NCBI RefSeq assembly: GCF_008086045.1 | Contig: NZ_VSEY01000040.1 | Coordinates: forward strand, 1-64,000 | Length of the DNA: 64,000 bases | Source of the DNA: Nonomuraea sp. PA05 | GTDB lineage: Bacteria > Actinomycetota > Actinomycetes > Streptosporangiales > Streptosporangiaceae | Reading direction: 5' to 3' | Shown here: piece by piece, positions 44,741 to 54,007 of the stretch | Position numbering within the stretch: position 1 is the first letter of the stretch | How the letters are laid out: the number at the start of each line of letters is the position of its first letter | The notes under the pieces: model-generated | Database searches by the model: none | What the model saw: only the letters and a program-made list of their open reading frames with translations | Told to the model about the DNA's origin: nothing | Position numbers and translations under genes: made by a program

Positions 44741-46633
44741 TCACAGAACGCTGTTGGGCAGGTAGAGAGGCATGGAGTCCTCCCACTGGCTGTCGGTCAG
44801 CATGCGCTTGCCGGAGCCGTCCGCGTTCATCACGAAGATCTGGCCGTAGGGCTGGAAGGTGTTGTCGTACAGGGCGGCCTCCTGCCGGAAGCCGTACTCG
44901 CCGCTGTTGTAGAGGATGCGGCCGTCGGGGTTCCAGACGGCGTGGCCGTCGTTGGAGCCGCTGGTGGTCAGGACGCGCAGCCCGGTCCCGTCGGGGCGGA
45001 TGGTGCACACGTCGAAGTTGGTCGCGCTGGTCTTGCGGGTGAAGAGGATGAGCCTGCCGTCGGGCGACCAGTCGGGCAGGTTGTCGTACTCGTCGGTCAG
45101 GACGCGGGTCGCGCCGGTCGTGAGGTTGAGGATGCGCAGGCCCTTGGCCTGCTCGCCCCACACGCGGTAGACGATCTCGTTGCCGTCGGCCGAGTAGCTG
45201 GGGAAGCCGGCGTTGGTGGTGCCGTCCGTGAGCGTCTCCCACGCCGAGCCGTCGCTGCGCACCCGCGCGATCACGGCCGTGTGGTTGGCGCGCTCCTGGA
45301 ACCAGCCGCCCAGGCCGAACGCGATCCACGCGCCGTCCGGCGACCACGCGGGCCGGAACGCGCCGGCCAGGCCCTTGGCCACCATCACCGGGTCGAGGCC
45401 CTTGCCGAAGCTGTCGAACACGAGCCGCTGGTCGGAGCCGTCAGGCTGCATGGTGACGATCGAGGAGTGGCCGAGCTGCTTGTCGGTGATCGCCAGCCGG
45501 CCCTGCCGCGACAGGACGGGGAACACGTCGCAGAAGCGGTACTCCCAGTCGGAGTCCCAGCTGTAGACCGGCTTGTCGAGCGGGCGCACGGCGAAGCCGA
45601 CCTTCTGGTAGATCACCGACGTGCCGTCAGGCGTCCAGACCGGCGAGCGCAGCCACGGCCGCTTGACGGCCGGCAGCGTGCCCGACACGTACGCCAGGCC
45701 CTCGTCGGCGCCGCCCTTCAGCAGGTAGCCGATCTCGGTGGCGTTGACGTACTGCGGCGAGACCTTCAGGCCGGGGCCCGCGGTGTGCTCGACCCGGTCG
45801 CCGGTCACGAAGTCGACGGAGACGATCTGGGATTCCACCTTGCCGATGTACTCGGGCCGGTGGGCGCCCCAGGTGCCTTCCGTGGTGATCTCGTAGAAGA
45901 CGATCCGGCGGCCGTCGGGTGACCACTTCGGCGAGCCGAGGCAGTACCCCTCCTTCGAGGCCACCTTGCGGAAGCCGGTGCCGTCGGGGCGGATGACGTA
46001 GAGGCTCAGCTCCTGCGTGTGCTCCCAGCCCTTGCCGTCGTTGTGGCCGCGCCACGGCGTGCCGCGGTCGCTGGAGAAGGCGATCCACTGGCCGTCGGGC
46101 GACCAGGCGGGCCGGAAGTGGCCGTCGGGGAGCGCGGGGTCGCCGGCCACCGCCGCGCTGTTGGTCAGGCACTTCAGCTTCCCGGCGCGCAGGTCGTACA
46201 CCCAGATGTGCGCCTTGCGGTCGCCGCGCGTGGAGACGAACGCCAGCTTGGCGCCGTCGGGCGACAGGACGGCGCTGTCGTCCATCGCCGGGCCGGTGAG
46301 CAGCGGCTGGATGTTCGTCCCGTCGATGCGGGCGCGGTACAGGCAGGAGTTGCCGTCGCCGGTCCGCTCCGAGGTGAAGACGACCGTGCGGCCGTCGGCG
46401 GACACGCCGGCGTGGTAGTCGAAGCCCGGGGTGGCGAGCAGCTTGCGCTCGTTCGTGCCGTCGGCGTTGGAGATGTACAGGTCGGACGTGGAGGGGCCGA
46501 TCCGGTTGATCAGCATCACGCCCTTCTTGCCGCTCCCGGCGGCGGCCACCGCGAAGGGCTGCGGGAGCAGGGCGGTGCCGACGGCTGCCGCGCCGGCGGC
46601 CAGGAACGACCGGCGCTTCATTCCGTTGTCCAT
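44741..46633 (-). CDS. Tat-exported TolB/PD40-type beta-propeller protein
   Basis: Protein of 630 aa with a twin-arginine signal (MKRRSFLAAGAAAVG). At least eight PD40/WD40-like blades have the W-S-P-D-G pattern (AWSPDGQWIAF, KWSPDGRRIVF, DWSPDGRLILF). Extracytoplasmic. Follows the SsuC-type permease by 41 bp and ends the long operon. It may bind or process a substrate at the cell surface; no enzyme motif is seen. ATG at 46633 or at 46621. Confidence 0.85.
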   Translation of the reverse strand: MDNGMKRRSFLAAGAAAVGTALLPQPFAVAAAGSGKKGVMLINRIGPSTSDLYISNADGTNERKLLATPGFDYHAGVSADGRTVVFTSERTGDGNSCLYRARIDGTNIQPLLTGPAMDDSAVLSPDGAKLAFVSTRGDRKAHIWVYDLRAGKLKCLTNSAAVAGDPALPDGHFRPAWSPDGQWIAFSSDRGTPWRGHNDGKGWEHTQELSLYVIRPDGTGFRKVASKEGYCLGSPKWSPDGRRIVFYEITTEGTWGAHRPEYIGKVESQIVSVDFVTGDRVEHTAGPGLKVSPQYVNATEIGYLLKGGADEGLAYVSGTLPAVKRPWLRSPVWTPDGTSVIYQKVGFAVRPLDKPVYSWDSDWEYRFCDVFPVLSRQGRLAITDKQLGHSSIVTMQPDGSDQRLVFDSFGKGLDPVMVAKGLAGAFRPAWSPDGAWIAFGLGGWFQERANHTAVIARVRSDGSAWETLTDGTTNAGFPSYSADGNEIVYRVWGEQAKGLRILNLTTGATRVLTDEYDNLPDWSPDGRLILFTRKTSATNFDVCTIRPDGTGLRVLTTSGSNDGHAVWNPDGRILYNSGEYGFRQEAALYDNTFQPYGQIFVMNADGSGKRMLTDSQWEDSMPLYLPNSVL

Positions 46634-46674
46634 CGTTGTACCAGGTCCTCTCTTCGGGGGGTGGGTCAGGCGCG

Positions 46675-47541
46675 TCAGGAGTGCTCCGCCGCCGACGGAC
46701 GGCTGCGCGGGGTGAGCCCGAGGCGCTTGAGCGCGAGGCTGTCGAGCCAGCTCAGCAGCCCGTTCAGGATGAGCGTCATCGCGATCAGGACGATCAGGCC
46801 GGCGAACTCGCTGGCCGCGTCCAGGTTCTGGGCGGCGGTGAACAGCCCGTGGCCGAGCCCCTCGGTGGAGGCGATGAACTCGGCGCCGATGACGCCGAGG
46901 ATGGCGAGCGGGCCGCCGGTCTTCAGCGCGGCGAAGAACGGCGCCGCCAGCGTGGGGATCGTGACGTAGACGAGCAGGTGCAGCCGGCGACCGCCCATCA
47001 CCTGGACGATCTCCACCAGCTCCCGCTCCCGCAGGCGCAGGCCCAGGTAGATGTTGTAGAACATGACGAACGCCGGCCCGATCATCGCGATGGTGATCTT
47101 CGACCAGGCGCCGATCCCGAAGAACAGCAGGAACAGCGGCGCGAGCGCGATCTTGGGGATGCCGTTGAAGGCCGCGATCAGCGGTTCGAGCACCCGGCCC
47201 GCCAGCGGGAACGAGCCCAGCACCAGCCCCAGCACGGCGCCGAGCACGACGCCCATGGAGAACCCGGCCACCACCTCGATCACCGTCGCCCTGATGTCGC
47301 TCCACCCGGACGCCGAGCCGAGCAGCTCCACCAGCGACGCGGCCACCTCGGTGGGCTTGCTGACGGCGTACTCGGGCAGGACGGGGCCGCTCAGCACCTG
47401 CCACAGGCCCAGCACGACCGCGATCACCACGACCCGCAGCGCCACCAGGGTGCCCTGGCCCTGCCACCGGTCGCTCCGCTTCCTGGCCGCGACCACGACC
47501 TCGGTCTTCTTCCTCACCGGACTTTCGGTGGCAGCCACCAT
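46675..47541 (-). CDS. ABC permease (SsuC/TauC-like)
   Basis: Inner-membrane permease of 288 aa with about six spans; EAA-like loop in LRERELVEIVQVMGGRRLHL. SsuC/TauC/ThiX type. Its partners are the binding protein at 47573 and, at the opposite end of the operon, the ATPase at 60194. Together they import an organic acid or sulfonate-like solute. Confidence 0.88.
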   Translation of the reverse strand: MVAATESPVRKKTEVVVAARKRSDRWQGQGTLVALRVVVIAVVLGLWQVLSGPVLPEYAVSKPTEVAASLVELLGSASGWSDIRATVIEVVAGFSMGVVLGAVLGLVLGSFPLAGRVLEPLIAAFNGIPKIALAPLFLLFFGIGAWSKITIAMIGPAFVMFYNIYLGLRLRERELVEIVQVMGGRRLHLLVYVTIPTLAAPFFAALKTGGPLAILGVIGAEFIASTEGLGHGLFTAAQNLDAASEFAGLIVLIAMTLILNGLLSWLDSLALKRLGLTPRSRPSAAEHS

Positions 47542-47572
47542 GTCAAACTCCTTTCCGTCCGCGGCGGCAGGG

Positions 47573-48667
47573 TCATGCGCCGCCGCCGGACGGCACGTAC
47601 GTGTTGGTCCAGTTGTCCGGGGTGACGGTCATCGCCTTGGGCAGCACCCCGAGCCCGTTGACGAAGTCGAGGGTCTTCTTCCACGTCGCGTCGTCCATCG
47701 CGGCGGTCGCCGGCCAGCCGGCCTGCTGGAGGCTGGCCTCCAGCACCGGGACGGGAACGCCCTTCATCTCCTTGGAGGCCAGGTTCAGCAGCTCGTCGTC
47801 GTCCAGGTGGGCGCCCATGTACACGGTGGACTCCTGAACCGCGGCCACGAACTTCTTGGCGACCTCCGGGTTCTTGTCCAGGTAGTCCTTGCGCGCCACG
47901 ATCAGCTCGCCGTACCCGGCCTGCTCGCCCGACCATTCGGGCACCCGCTTGGAGTCGGCCACCACCAGGCCCTCACCGGCCTGCTCGATGGACAGCGGCG
48001 TCGGCTGGCCGGTGATGAACCAGTCGATCTGGCCGCTGTTGAGCGCCGCCTTGTTCGCGGCGGGGCTGGGCAGCGACACCCACTTGACCTTGGCCGGATC
48101 GACGCCGCGCGCCTTGAGGAAGTTGCTCGCCTGCGCCTTGGTGTTGGCCGAGCTGGCGCCGCCGATGGAGCCGTCCAGCGCCTTGGCCGCCTCCTCCACC
48201 GGGGTGGCGGCGGTCAGCTTGTGGGCGTCGGCGAACTTCTTGCTGACCACGATGCCCAGCGGGTTGCCCAGGCCGTCGGCGGCGACGGCGACCTGCGGCA
48301 CCCCCTTGGCCAGGGCGGACAGGAAGCCGGTGGGGCTGGAGTTGAGGAAGTGCACCGAGCCCGACTCGAGCGCGGCGGGGCCGGTCGAGGCGTTCGTCGA
48401 GACGAACGTGACCTTGAGCCCCTGCTTGTCGAAGTACCCCTTGGCCTGCGCCACCCGCAGCGGCAGGTCGAAGATGCCCTCGCCGCTGCCGACGCTGATC
48501 GCGATCGGGCCGCTGCCGCCCTGGCCGCCGGACCCGGAGTCGCCGCACGCGGCCGTCAGCGAGGCGCCGAGGGCCAGGACGCCGGCGAGCGCGACGACCC
48601 GCAAGCGCCGACGGGTCACCGATGCGCGGCTGCCGACGAGAGCGCCGTCCGTGAGGTGGTGTCCCAT
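47573..48667 (-). CDS. ABC substrate-binding lipoprotein (SsuA/NMT1-like)
   Basis: Protein of 364 aa; lipobox LTAACG and Gly/Ser linker. ATG at 48667 is chosen because AGGAG lies 6 nt upstream; the in-frame GTG at 48685 is less likely. Bilobal NMT1/SsuA-like domain (KGYFDKQGLKVTFV, ALESGSVHFLNSSP). Anchored outside the membrane to feed the permease at 46675. Confidence 0.88.
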   Translation of the reverse strand: MGHHLTDGALVGSRASVTRRRLRVVALAGVLALGASLTAACGDSGSGGQGGSGPIAISVGSGEGIFDLPLRVAQAKGYFDKQGLKVTFVSTNASTGPAALESGSVHFLNSSPTGFLSALAKGVPQVAVAADGLGNPLGIVVSKKFADAHKLTAATPVEEAAKALDGSIGGASSANTKAQASNFLKARGVDPAKVKWVSLPSPAANKAALNSGQIDWFITGQPTPLSIEQAGEGLVVADSKRVPEWSGEQAGYGELIVARKDYLDKNPEVAKKFVAAVQESTVYMGAHLDDDELLNLASKEMKGVPVPVLEASLQQAGWPATAAMDDATWKKTLDFVNGLGVLPKAMTVTPDNWTNTYVPSGGGA

Positions 48668-48678
48668 GTCATCTCCTG

Positions 48679-50364
48679 TCACCATGCTTCTTCCTGACTG
48701 AAGAAGCGCTTCCAGAACTTGAGGCGGGCGGGATCCGCCACGGGGATCGGCCCGAAGCCGTCGCCGAGCTCCATCACCACGGCCGAGCCCGGCGAGTACG
48801 CCGGCCAGTGCGGCAGCCCCGGCCCGTTGGGGTCGCCCGTGGCGGCGAAGTTGGCCCAGTACGCGGACATGACCTCGGCGATCCGGCGATCCTCACCGGT
48901 CCATCCGGCGCCGCCCCCTGCCGCACCGTCCTCGCGGAGGCCGCCGAACTCTTCGCGGAGGTCGCCGAACTCTTCGCGGAGGTCGCCGAACTCTTCGCGG
49001 AGGTCGCCGAACTCTTCGCGGAGGTTGCCGAACACGAACTCGATCTCCGAGCCGTGCGAGGCGCGCCGCGGCTCCTGGCCCCGCACCGGCGAGGCGTGGG
49101 TCCAGTGGTAGGTGTGGACGGGCAGGCCGGCGTGCTCGCTCCAGTCCGCGGCCCACAGGAACGTGGAGACGCGGGCGTTGTCGCGCACCGCCGCGCAGTG
49201 CGCCCTGGCCGCCTCGTCGTCCGTGCTCGCCGGGTAGAGCCGCAGGAACTCCTCCGCCAGCGCGCCGAACCTGCGCCGTGCCGCCGCGGTGAAGGCGTCC
49301 AGCGTCACGTGCACCGGAGGCATGCCAGGACGCCACGTCCCCGCCCCGGCGGCGCGGTAGGCGGCGAACGTGCTCTCCGGCACCGCGCCGCCCTCGTCCA
49401 GGTTGTTGCCCGCGAGGTAGGAGACGGCGTTCTGCGTGCCCTTGGCGTAGGTGTCCGCGTAGCCCGCGGGGATCACCCAGCCGTCCACCACCGGCCTGAA
49501 CAGCGGAGGCTTGGCCGCGCTGCCGGTCTGGACCGCGTCGTCCACCGCGGTGTCGCCGTCCACCAGCCGCTGCCAGGGCAGCGACCGCAGCAGGTCCGGT
49601 GCCGTGCCGCCGCGCTCCGCCGCGTACCGGGTGCCGGACCGCTCGGCGTCGGGCAGCGTCCGGTACGACGTGGCCAGGTAGCGCAGCTCGGTGTCGCGGC
49701 TGTGGCGGGCGTGGCTCTGCGCGACCGCCCGGTGGAACAGCCCCTCCGCCAGCGGCGACATGGCCAGGAAGTTCACCGCCCCGGCGCCGGCGGACTGACC
49801 GGCGATCGTCACCCGCCCCGGGTCGCCGCCGAAGCCGGCGATGTTGCGCCGCACCCAGCGCAGCACCGCCACGCAGTCGAGCAGCCCGTAGTTGCCCGAG
49901 GCCCGCTGCCCGGACTCCTCGCTCAGCTCGGGGGTGGCCAGGAAGCCGAGCGCGCCCAGCCGGTAGTTGAAGGTGACCACGACCAGGCCCTCGCGGGCCA
50001 GGTGCTCGCCGTCGTAGCGGGCCTCCGCGCCGGTGCCCACGCGGAAGCCGCCGCCGTGGATCCAGACCAGCACGGGACGCCGCTCCCCGGCGTCGGCGGC
50101 GGCCGTCCAGACGTTGAGGTACAGGCAGTCCTCGTCCATCGGCAGGCCGGTGCCGACCTCGGCGCTGGGCGCTTGCGGGCACATCGGGCCGAACGCGTCG
50201 GCCCTGCGCACCCCGGGCCAGGGCGGCGCCGGGCGCGGCGGTCTCCACCGCGCCTCGCCGACCGGGGGAGCGGCGTAGGGCACGCCACGGAAGACGGTGA
50301 CCTCGTGGTCCCGCCCCGGCACGCCCTCCACCAGCCCGGATTCGGTTTCCACTGGGTGGCGCAT
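48679..50364 (-). CDS. Type-B carboxylesterase with a heptapeptide repeat
   Basis: Carboxylesterase of 561 aa: oxyanion segment VWIHGGGF, EDCLYLNVW signature, nucleophile motif GQSAGAGAV, and a His in a later loop. No signal peptide. Residues 445-479 are five copies of REEFGDL encoded by a 21-nt DNA repeat, just after the conserved EIEFVFGNL. The FGNLREE of the native motif seems to be the seed. It could hydrolyse an ester of the aromatic substrate, for example a phthalate ester; that is inference. Confidence 0.87.
   Translation of the reverse strand: MRHPVETESGLVEGVPGRDHEVTVFRGVPYAAPPVGEARWRPPRPAPPWPGVRRADAFGPMCPQAPSAEVGTGLPMDEDCLYLNVWTAAADAGERRPVLVWIHGGGFRVGTGAEARYDGEHLAREGLVVVTFNYRLGALGFLATPELSEESGQRASGNYGLLDCVAVLRWVRRNIAGFGGDPGRVTIAGQSAGAGAVNFLAMSPLAEGLFHRAVAQSHARHSRDTELRYLATSYRTLPDAERSGTRYAAERGGTAPDLLRSLPWQRLVDGDTAVDDAVQTGSAAKPPLFRPVVDGWVIPAGYADTYAKGTQNAVSYLAGNNLDEGGAVPESTFAAYRAAGAGTWRPGMPPVHVTLDAFTAAARRRFGALAEEFLRLYPASTDDEAARAHCAAVRDNARVSTFLWAADWSEHAGLPVHTYHWTHASPVRGQEPRRASHGSEIEFVFGNLREEFGDLREEFGDLREEFGDLREEFGGLREDGAAGGGAGWTGEDRRIAEVMSAYWANFAATGDPNGPGLPHWPAYSPGSAVVMELGDGFGPIPVADPARLKFWKRFFSQEEAW
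48928..49032 (-). repeat. 21-nt tandem repeat, five copies, in frame
   Basis: Copies start at 48928 (degenerate), 48949, 48970, 48991 and 49012 (one change). Encodes FGDLREE on the minus strand. The middle copies are identical, so expansion is recent. Confidence 0.94.
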
Positions 50365-50418
50365 GATTGGGGGGTCCTTTCCTGGCCGTGCGGCGAAACG
50401 GCTCGCCGCACGGGGCTG

Positions 50419-51183
50419 TCAGTCGGCCGCGTGCGTGGCGGCCGGGGTGACCGGGGTGACCGGGGCGACCGGGGCGTCCTGGGCGGGCGGCGCGGCGCGG
50501 TCGAGCGTGGCGGCGCTGTCGGCGATCGTCTGGAGCAGCAGCGCCCGCCGGGCGGAGGCCACGTGATGGCGCATCGCGGCCACCGCCGCGTCCGGGTTGC
50601 GGGTGACGATGGCCATGAGGATCGCCTGGTGCTCCTCCAGCGACCCGCTGCGCGGGTGTTGCGCGGACAGGTTGCGGTACTGCCGCATGACCAGCGGATA
50701 CAGCAGGGTGTCGTACGCCCGCGCCAGGATCTCCTGATGCGCGGCCTCCTTCACCTGCTGGTGGAACCGGCGGTTGGCCTGCGAGTACCCGGCCTGGTCG
50801 CCGCGCCTCTTGCAGCCCTCCATCGCCGCCAGCGTGCCGCGCAGCTCGCCGATCTCCTCCTCGGTGGCCCGCTCGGCGGCCTTGCCGGCCAGCGCCGACT
50901 CCAGCACCTCACGCGCCTCCAGGATGTCGGCCGCCTCGGCGGCGGAGAAGCTGCGCGTCCGCACGCCCCGGTTGACCTCGCTGGTGACGTAACCCTCCTG
51001 GGCGAGCCGGACCAGCACGGCCCGCATGGTGCTGCGCGAGACGTTGAACCTGCTGGTCAGCTCGACCTCGGTGAGCCGCGTGCCGGGCGGCATGCCGCCC
51101 GACAGCAGCAGCGAGCGCAGCCCCTCGTACGCCTGGCTCTGCCGGGTCTGCGAGTTCCTGTCCGGTTCCACGGCGTCCACCAT
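50419..51183 (-). CDS. GntR-family (FCD) regulator of the large catabolic operon
   Basis: Protein of 254 aa: winged helix (TRLTEVELTSRFNVSRSTMR) and FCD domain (NRRFHQQVKEAAHQEI). Located inside the operon it probably controls. FCD regulators bind T-x-G-T...A-C-x-A sites; two such sites are at 61158 and 61233. The C-terminus has four 9-nt repeats (50444-50479, VTP-type units). Likely ligand: an aromatic acid or its cleavage product. Confidence 0.87.
   Translation of the reverse strand: MVDAVEPDRNSQTRQSQAYEGLRSLLLSGGMPPGTRLTEVELTSRFNVSRSTMRAVLVRLAQEGYVTSEVNRGVRTRSFSAAEAADILEAREVLESALAGKAAERATEEEIGELRGTLAAMEGCKRRGDQAGYSQANRRFHQQVKEAAHQEILARAYDTLLYPLVMRQYRNLSAQHPRSGSLEEHQAILMAIVTRNPDAAVAAMRHHVASARRALLLQTIADSAATLDRAAPPAQDAPVAPVTPVTPAATHAAD
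50444..50479 (-). repeat. 9-nt tandem repeat in the GntR C-terminus
   Basis: GGGGTGACC twice, then GGGGCGACC and GGGGCGTCC; encodes alternating Pro/Val/Thr near the C-terminus. Confidence 0.8.
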
Positions 51184-51188
51184 GAGAG

Positions 51189-52046
51189 TCAGCCCGTGGA
51201 TCCGAGACTCGGATACAACCGGCGCGCCGTGCCCGCGAAGATCTCCTCGCGGGCGTCCGACGGCAGGCCGGCGAGCACCTCCTCGGCCAGGCGCACCAGC
51301 TCGGGCAGCGACTGCTCGGCGGCCGGGCAGTTCGAACCCCAGGCGACGCGCCCGGCGCCGAACGACTCGATCACCGGGTCGAGGAAGCCCGCCGCCTCGG
51401 CGCCGGCGTCCTGGAGCCGCTCCAGGTTGCGGTGGGTGAGCTTGAGGTGAAGGTTGCCGTGCCGGGCGAGCCTGGCCACCTCGGCGCCCGCGCCGGCGGG
51501 CGAGGCGGCGATGTCGGGGTAGCCGATGTGGTCGAGCAGCACCCGCACGCCGGGGAACCGCTCCAGCACCTCCTCAAGCTGCTTGGTGGCGGGCCCGAGG
51601 CGCATCTGCAGGCAGACGGTGACGTCCAGGTCACCCGCCTTCTCCCAGAACGCGTAGGTCTCCGGCGCCGCGAACCACTCACCCTGGACGGGCACGGTGC
51701 TGCCGCTGGTGAACAGCCGCACCCCCGCCAGGCCGCCCCCGGAGGTCGCGGCCTCCAGGGCGGCGGCGGCGTCCGGCCGCAGCGGGTCGAAGGTGCCCAC
51801 CGCGACGAAGCGGCCGGGCCGCCGCGCGGCGCTGTCCACGACGTAGGAGTTGTCGTAGCCGTACGCGGTGGTGGCCTGCACCAGCACCGCCTGCGCGATG
51901 CCCGCCGCGTCCATGGCGGCGGCCATCCCGCCGGCGGTGACCGGCCTGGACTCCGCCCACTCCGACTGCTTGCCGCCGAGCGGCGCGCGCGGATATCCGG
52001 CCAGGTCATCCGAGATGACATGGCAGTGCGTGTCGATCAGGTGCAC
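51189..52046 (-). CDS. Amidohydrolase of the PDC-lactonase (LigI-like) group
   Basis: TIM-barrel protein of 285 aa. Motifs DTHCHV at the N-terminus, LLDHIGYPD and WGSNCP near the end fit COG3618-type amidohydrolases, which include 2-pyrone-4,6-dicarboxylate lactonase LigI. GTG start at 52046 follows AAGGAGG. Next to a LigJ-like gene in the same operon, a lactonase role in protocatechuate-type metabolism is plausible. A distinct lactone substrate is possible. Confidence 0.78.
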   Translation of the reverse strand: MHLIDTHCHVISDDLAGYPRAPLGGKQSEWAESRPVTAGGMAAAMDAAGIAQAVLVQATTAYGYDNSYVVDSAARRPGRFVAVGTFDPLRPDAAAALEAATSGGGLAGVRLFTSGSTVPVQGEWFAAPETYAFWEKAGDLDVTVCLQMRLGPATKQLEEVLERFPGVRVLLDHIGYPDIAASPAGAGAEVARLARHGNLHLKLTHRNLERLQDAGAEAAGFLDPVIESFGAGRVAWGSNCPAAEQSLPELVRLAEEVLAGLPSDAREEIFAGTARRLYPSLGSTG

Positions 52047-52075
52047 GTTCTCGTCCTCCTTCCGTACGGGACGCG

Positions 52076-53056
52076 TCAGGCGTCCTGGTAGTCGCCATCC
52101 GCGAACAGCTCGCGCACGTCCGCGGGGAAGCCCTCGTCCAGCAGCCCCTGATCGCGCGCGAAGCGCACCATCGCGCGCAGGCTCGGCTCGTTGACCCCGA
52201 CGCCGTAGGGGATGGGGTCGCCGCCGATCTGCCGCGCCTGGCGGGCCAGCCGGGGCAGCGCCGACCAGCCGGGGTCGGCGGCCAGGTGCCGCCGCTTGCT
52301 CTCGGCCAGCGCCGCGTACAGCGCGGTGGGCAGGCCGGGGTCGCGTTCGACCAGCTCGGAGCGGATCGCGATCACCGAGTGCAGGGGATAGATGCCGGTG
52401 CGCAGGTACCAGTCCGTGGTCAGCACCTCGGCGCCGGCGAACAGCGGATAGTCCTCGCCGGCCTCCTCGGTGGTCAGCCCGGCCGCCGTCCAGTCGGCGC
52501 GGGGCGGGCCCGCCCGGCCGGTACCGGCGTTGCCGGTGAGCGCGGCGTCCAGCTCCCCTGCGCGCAGCAGCTCGCCCAGGGAACGCCCGTCGGTGACCCG
52601 CTCGACGTTGGCGGGCACGCGGCCCGCCACGTGGTCGTCGTCGTCCACCACCCAGGTGATCTTCTCGTGCGCCACGCCGTACTCCTCGGACAGCACGCCG
52701 CGCACCCACACGCCGGTGCTCACCGAGTACGCCCGCACCCCGATCCGCCGTCCCTCCAGGTCGCGCGGCACCCGGATGCCGGAGCGCGCGCCGCACCGGA
52801 CGTCCTCGTGGTGGAAGCGCCGGTTCAGGAACACCGGGATCGCGGTGAGCGGCACGCCCGCCTGGCGGGCCATCAGATAGGACACCGGCGCCAGCTCGCA
52901 CACGTCGAACTCCAGGTCCCTGATCATCCGCCGGTAGGCGGCGATGATCGGCCTGACCTCCACCGGCTCGACGCGGTACCCGTCCACCTCGACGTCGCCG
53001 TCCAGCAGCGCCCGTCCGTGCGGGTACTCGCCGAGGGCCACCGAGAGCTTGTCCAT
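52076..53056 (-). CDS. 4,5-Dihydroxyphthalate-decarboxylase/SBP-like protein, paralogue 3
   Basis: Protein of 326 aa. It has the same plan as the paralogues at 53126 and 55152: LGEYPHGRALLDGDV start, IRDLEFDVCELAPVSYL, then RIGVRAYSVSTGVWVRGVL. The fold is periplasmic-binding-protein-like, yet there is no signal peptide, so it is cytoplasmic. Family members are annotated as 4,5-dihydroxyphthalate decarboxylase (Pht5). Which of the three copies is active is not visible. Confidence 0.8.
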   Translation of the reverse strand: MDKLSVALGEYPHGRALLDGDVEVDGYRVEPVEVRPIIAAYRRMIRDLEFDVCELAPVSYLMARQAGVPLTAIPVFLNRRFHHEDVRCGARSGIRVPRDLEGRRIGVRAYSVSTGVWVRGVLSEEYGVAHEKITWVVDDDDHVAGRVPANVERVTDGRSLGELLRAGELDAALTGNAGTGRAGPPRADWTAAGLTTEEAGEDYPLFAGAEVLTTDWYLRTGIYPLHSVIAIRSELVERDPGLPTALYAALAESKRRHLAADPGWSALPRLARQARQIGGDPIPYGVGVNEPSLRAMVRFARDQGLLDEGFPADVRELFADGDYQDA

Positions 53057-53125
53057 TGCCTGCCTTCCGATCCGAGCGTGAGATGTGTGGTGGGGGACCG
53101 GCCCCCGATCGCCGGCCATCCGGCC

Positions 53126-54007
53126 TCAGCCGCCCAGGCGGGACGGCGGGACGCCGAGCGCCGCGCAGGAACGGGCGACCAGCTCGTCGAAGTCCACCGG
53201 CCGGGGCAGCGCGTCCTGCTCCAGCGCGTACGCCGCCGCCTGCGTCACCGGCCCGCGCAGCGCCTCGAAACCCACCGGGTTCATGTCCACGGCACCGTTG
53301 TCGCGGGGGGTGGCGGCCAGCACGTCGCGCATCGCGTCGTACGCCGCGAGGATCGCGGCCGGGTACGCGCCCGCCGCCCGCTCACCGACGCCCACCACGT
53401 GGTTGACCGGGACGAACCCCTTGTCCTTCGACCAGGCGGCGGCGACCGTCGCGGGGTCGGGGATCGCGGTGCGGACCCGGTCGTCCGACGGCAGCTCGTT
53501 GCCCATGATCCCGAAGTCGACGCGGCCCTCCAGGAAGTCCGCCTGGAGGCGCGAGCCCTCCGGGGCGCGGCGCACCCACGACGGGTCGGCCTGGCCGTCC
53601 ACGTGGCCGCCCTCGTACACGACCCAGTCGACCTCGCGCAGGTCCACGCCGAACTGCTCGCCGAGGAAGCCGCGCACCCAGACGCCCGTGGTCTGGCTCC
53701 ACGAGCGGATGCCCACGGTGCGGCCCTCGACGTCGTCCACCGTCAGGTCGCCGCAGGTCACCAGCGTCTGGTGCTGGAAGCGGCCGAGCGCGGTGAGGGG
53801 GAGCAGCAGCACCGGCCGCCCGTGCGCGACGGCCTGCAGCAGCGTCACGATCGGCAGCTCGCACAGGTCCGCCGACGACTCGGCGATCATGGGGCGGGCG
53901 GCCCTGTTCACCGGGCGCACGTCCAGTCGCTCCGCCCTCGTGCCGGTCTCGCGCGCGGCCGCCCGCACGGCGTCCGCGAGGTCGTCTCGGCCCAGAACGA
54001 ACTTCAC
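53126..54007 (-). CDS. 4,5-Dihydroxyphthalate-decarboxylase/SBP-like protein, paralogue 2
   Basis: Protein of 293 aa, the most diverged of the three copies. DLCELPIVTLLQA and VGIRSWSQTTGVWVRGFL align with the others, but the usual LGDYPH start is replaced by a short KFVLGRDDL start. No signal peptide. GNELPSDD and VPVNHVVGVG are also shared features. ATG at 54007 overlaps the DUF3500 gene by 4 bp. Confidence 0.78.
   Translation of the reverse strand: MKFVLGRDDLADAVRAAARETGTRAERLDVRPVNRAARPMIAESSADLCELPIVTLLQAVAHGRPVLLLPLTALGRFQHQTLVTCGDLTVDDVEGRTVGIRSWSQTTGVWVRGFLGEQFGVDLREVDWVVYEGGHVDGQADPSWVRRAPEGSRLQADFLEGRVDFGIMGNELPSDDRVRTAIPDPATVAAAWSKDKGFVPVNHVVGVGERAAGAYPAAILAAYDAMRDVLAATPRDNGAVDMNPVGFEALRGPVTQAAAYALEQDALPRPVDFDELVARSCAALGVPPSRLGG

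Noticed and set aside
44741-47467. 908-aa frame that seems to fuse permease and propeller
   Set aside because: The upstream part is out of frame with the real permease (46675-47541). The propeller has its own ATG and Tat signal at 46633.
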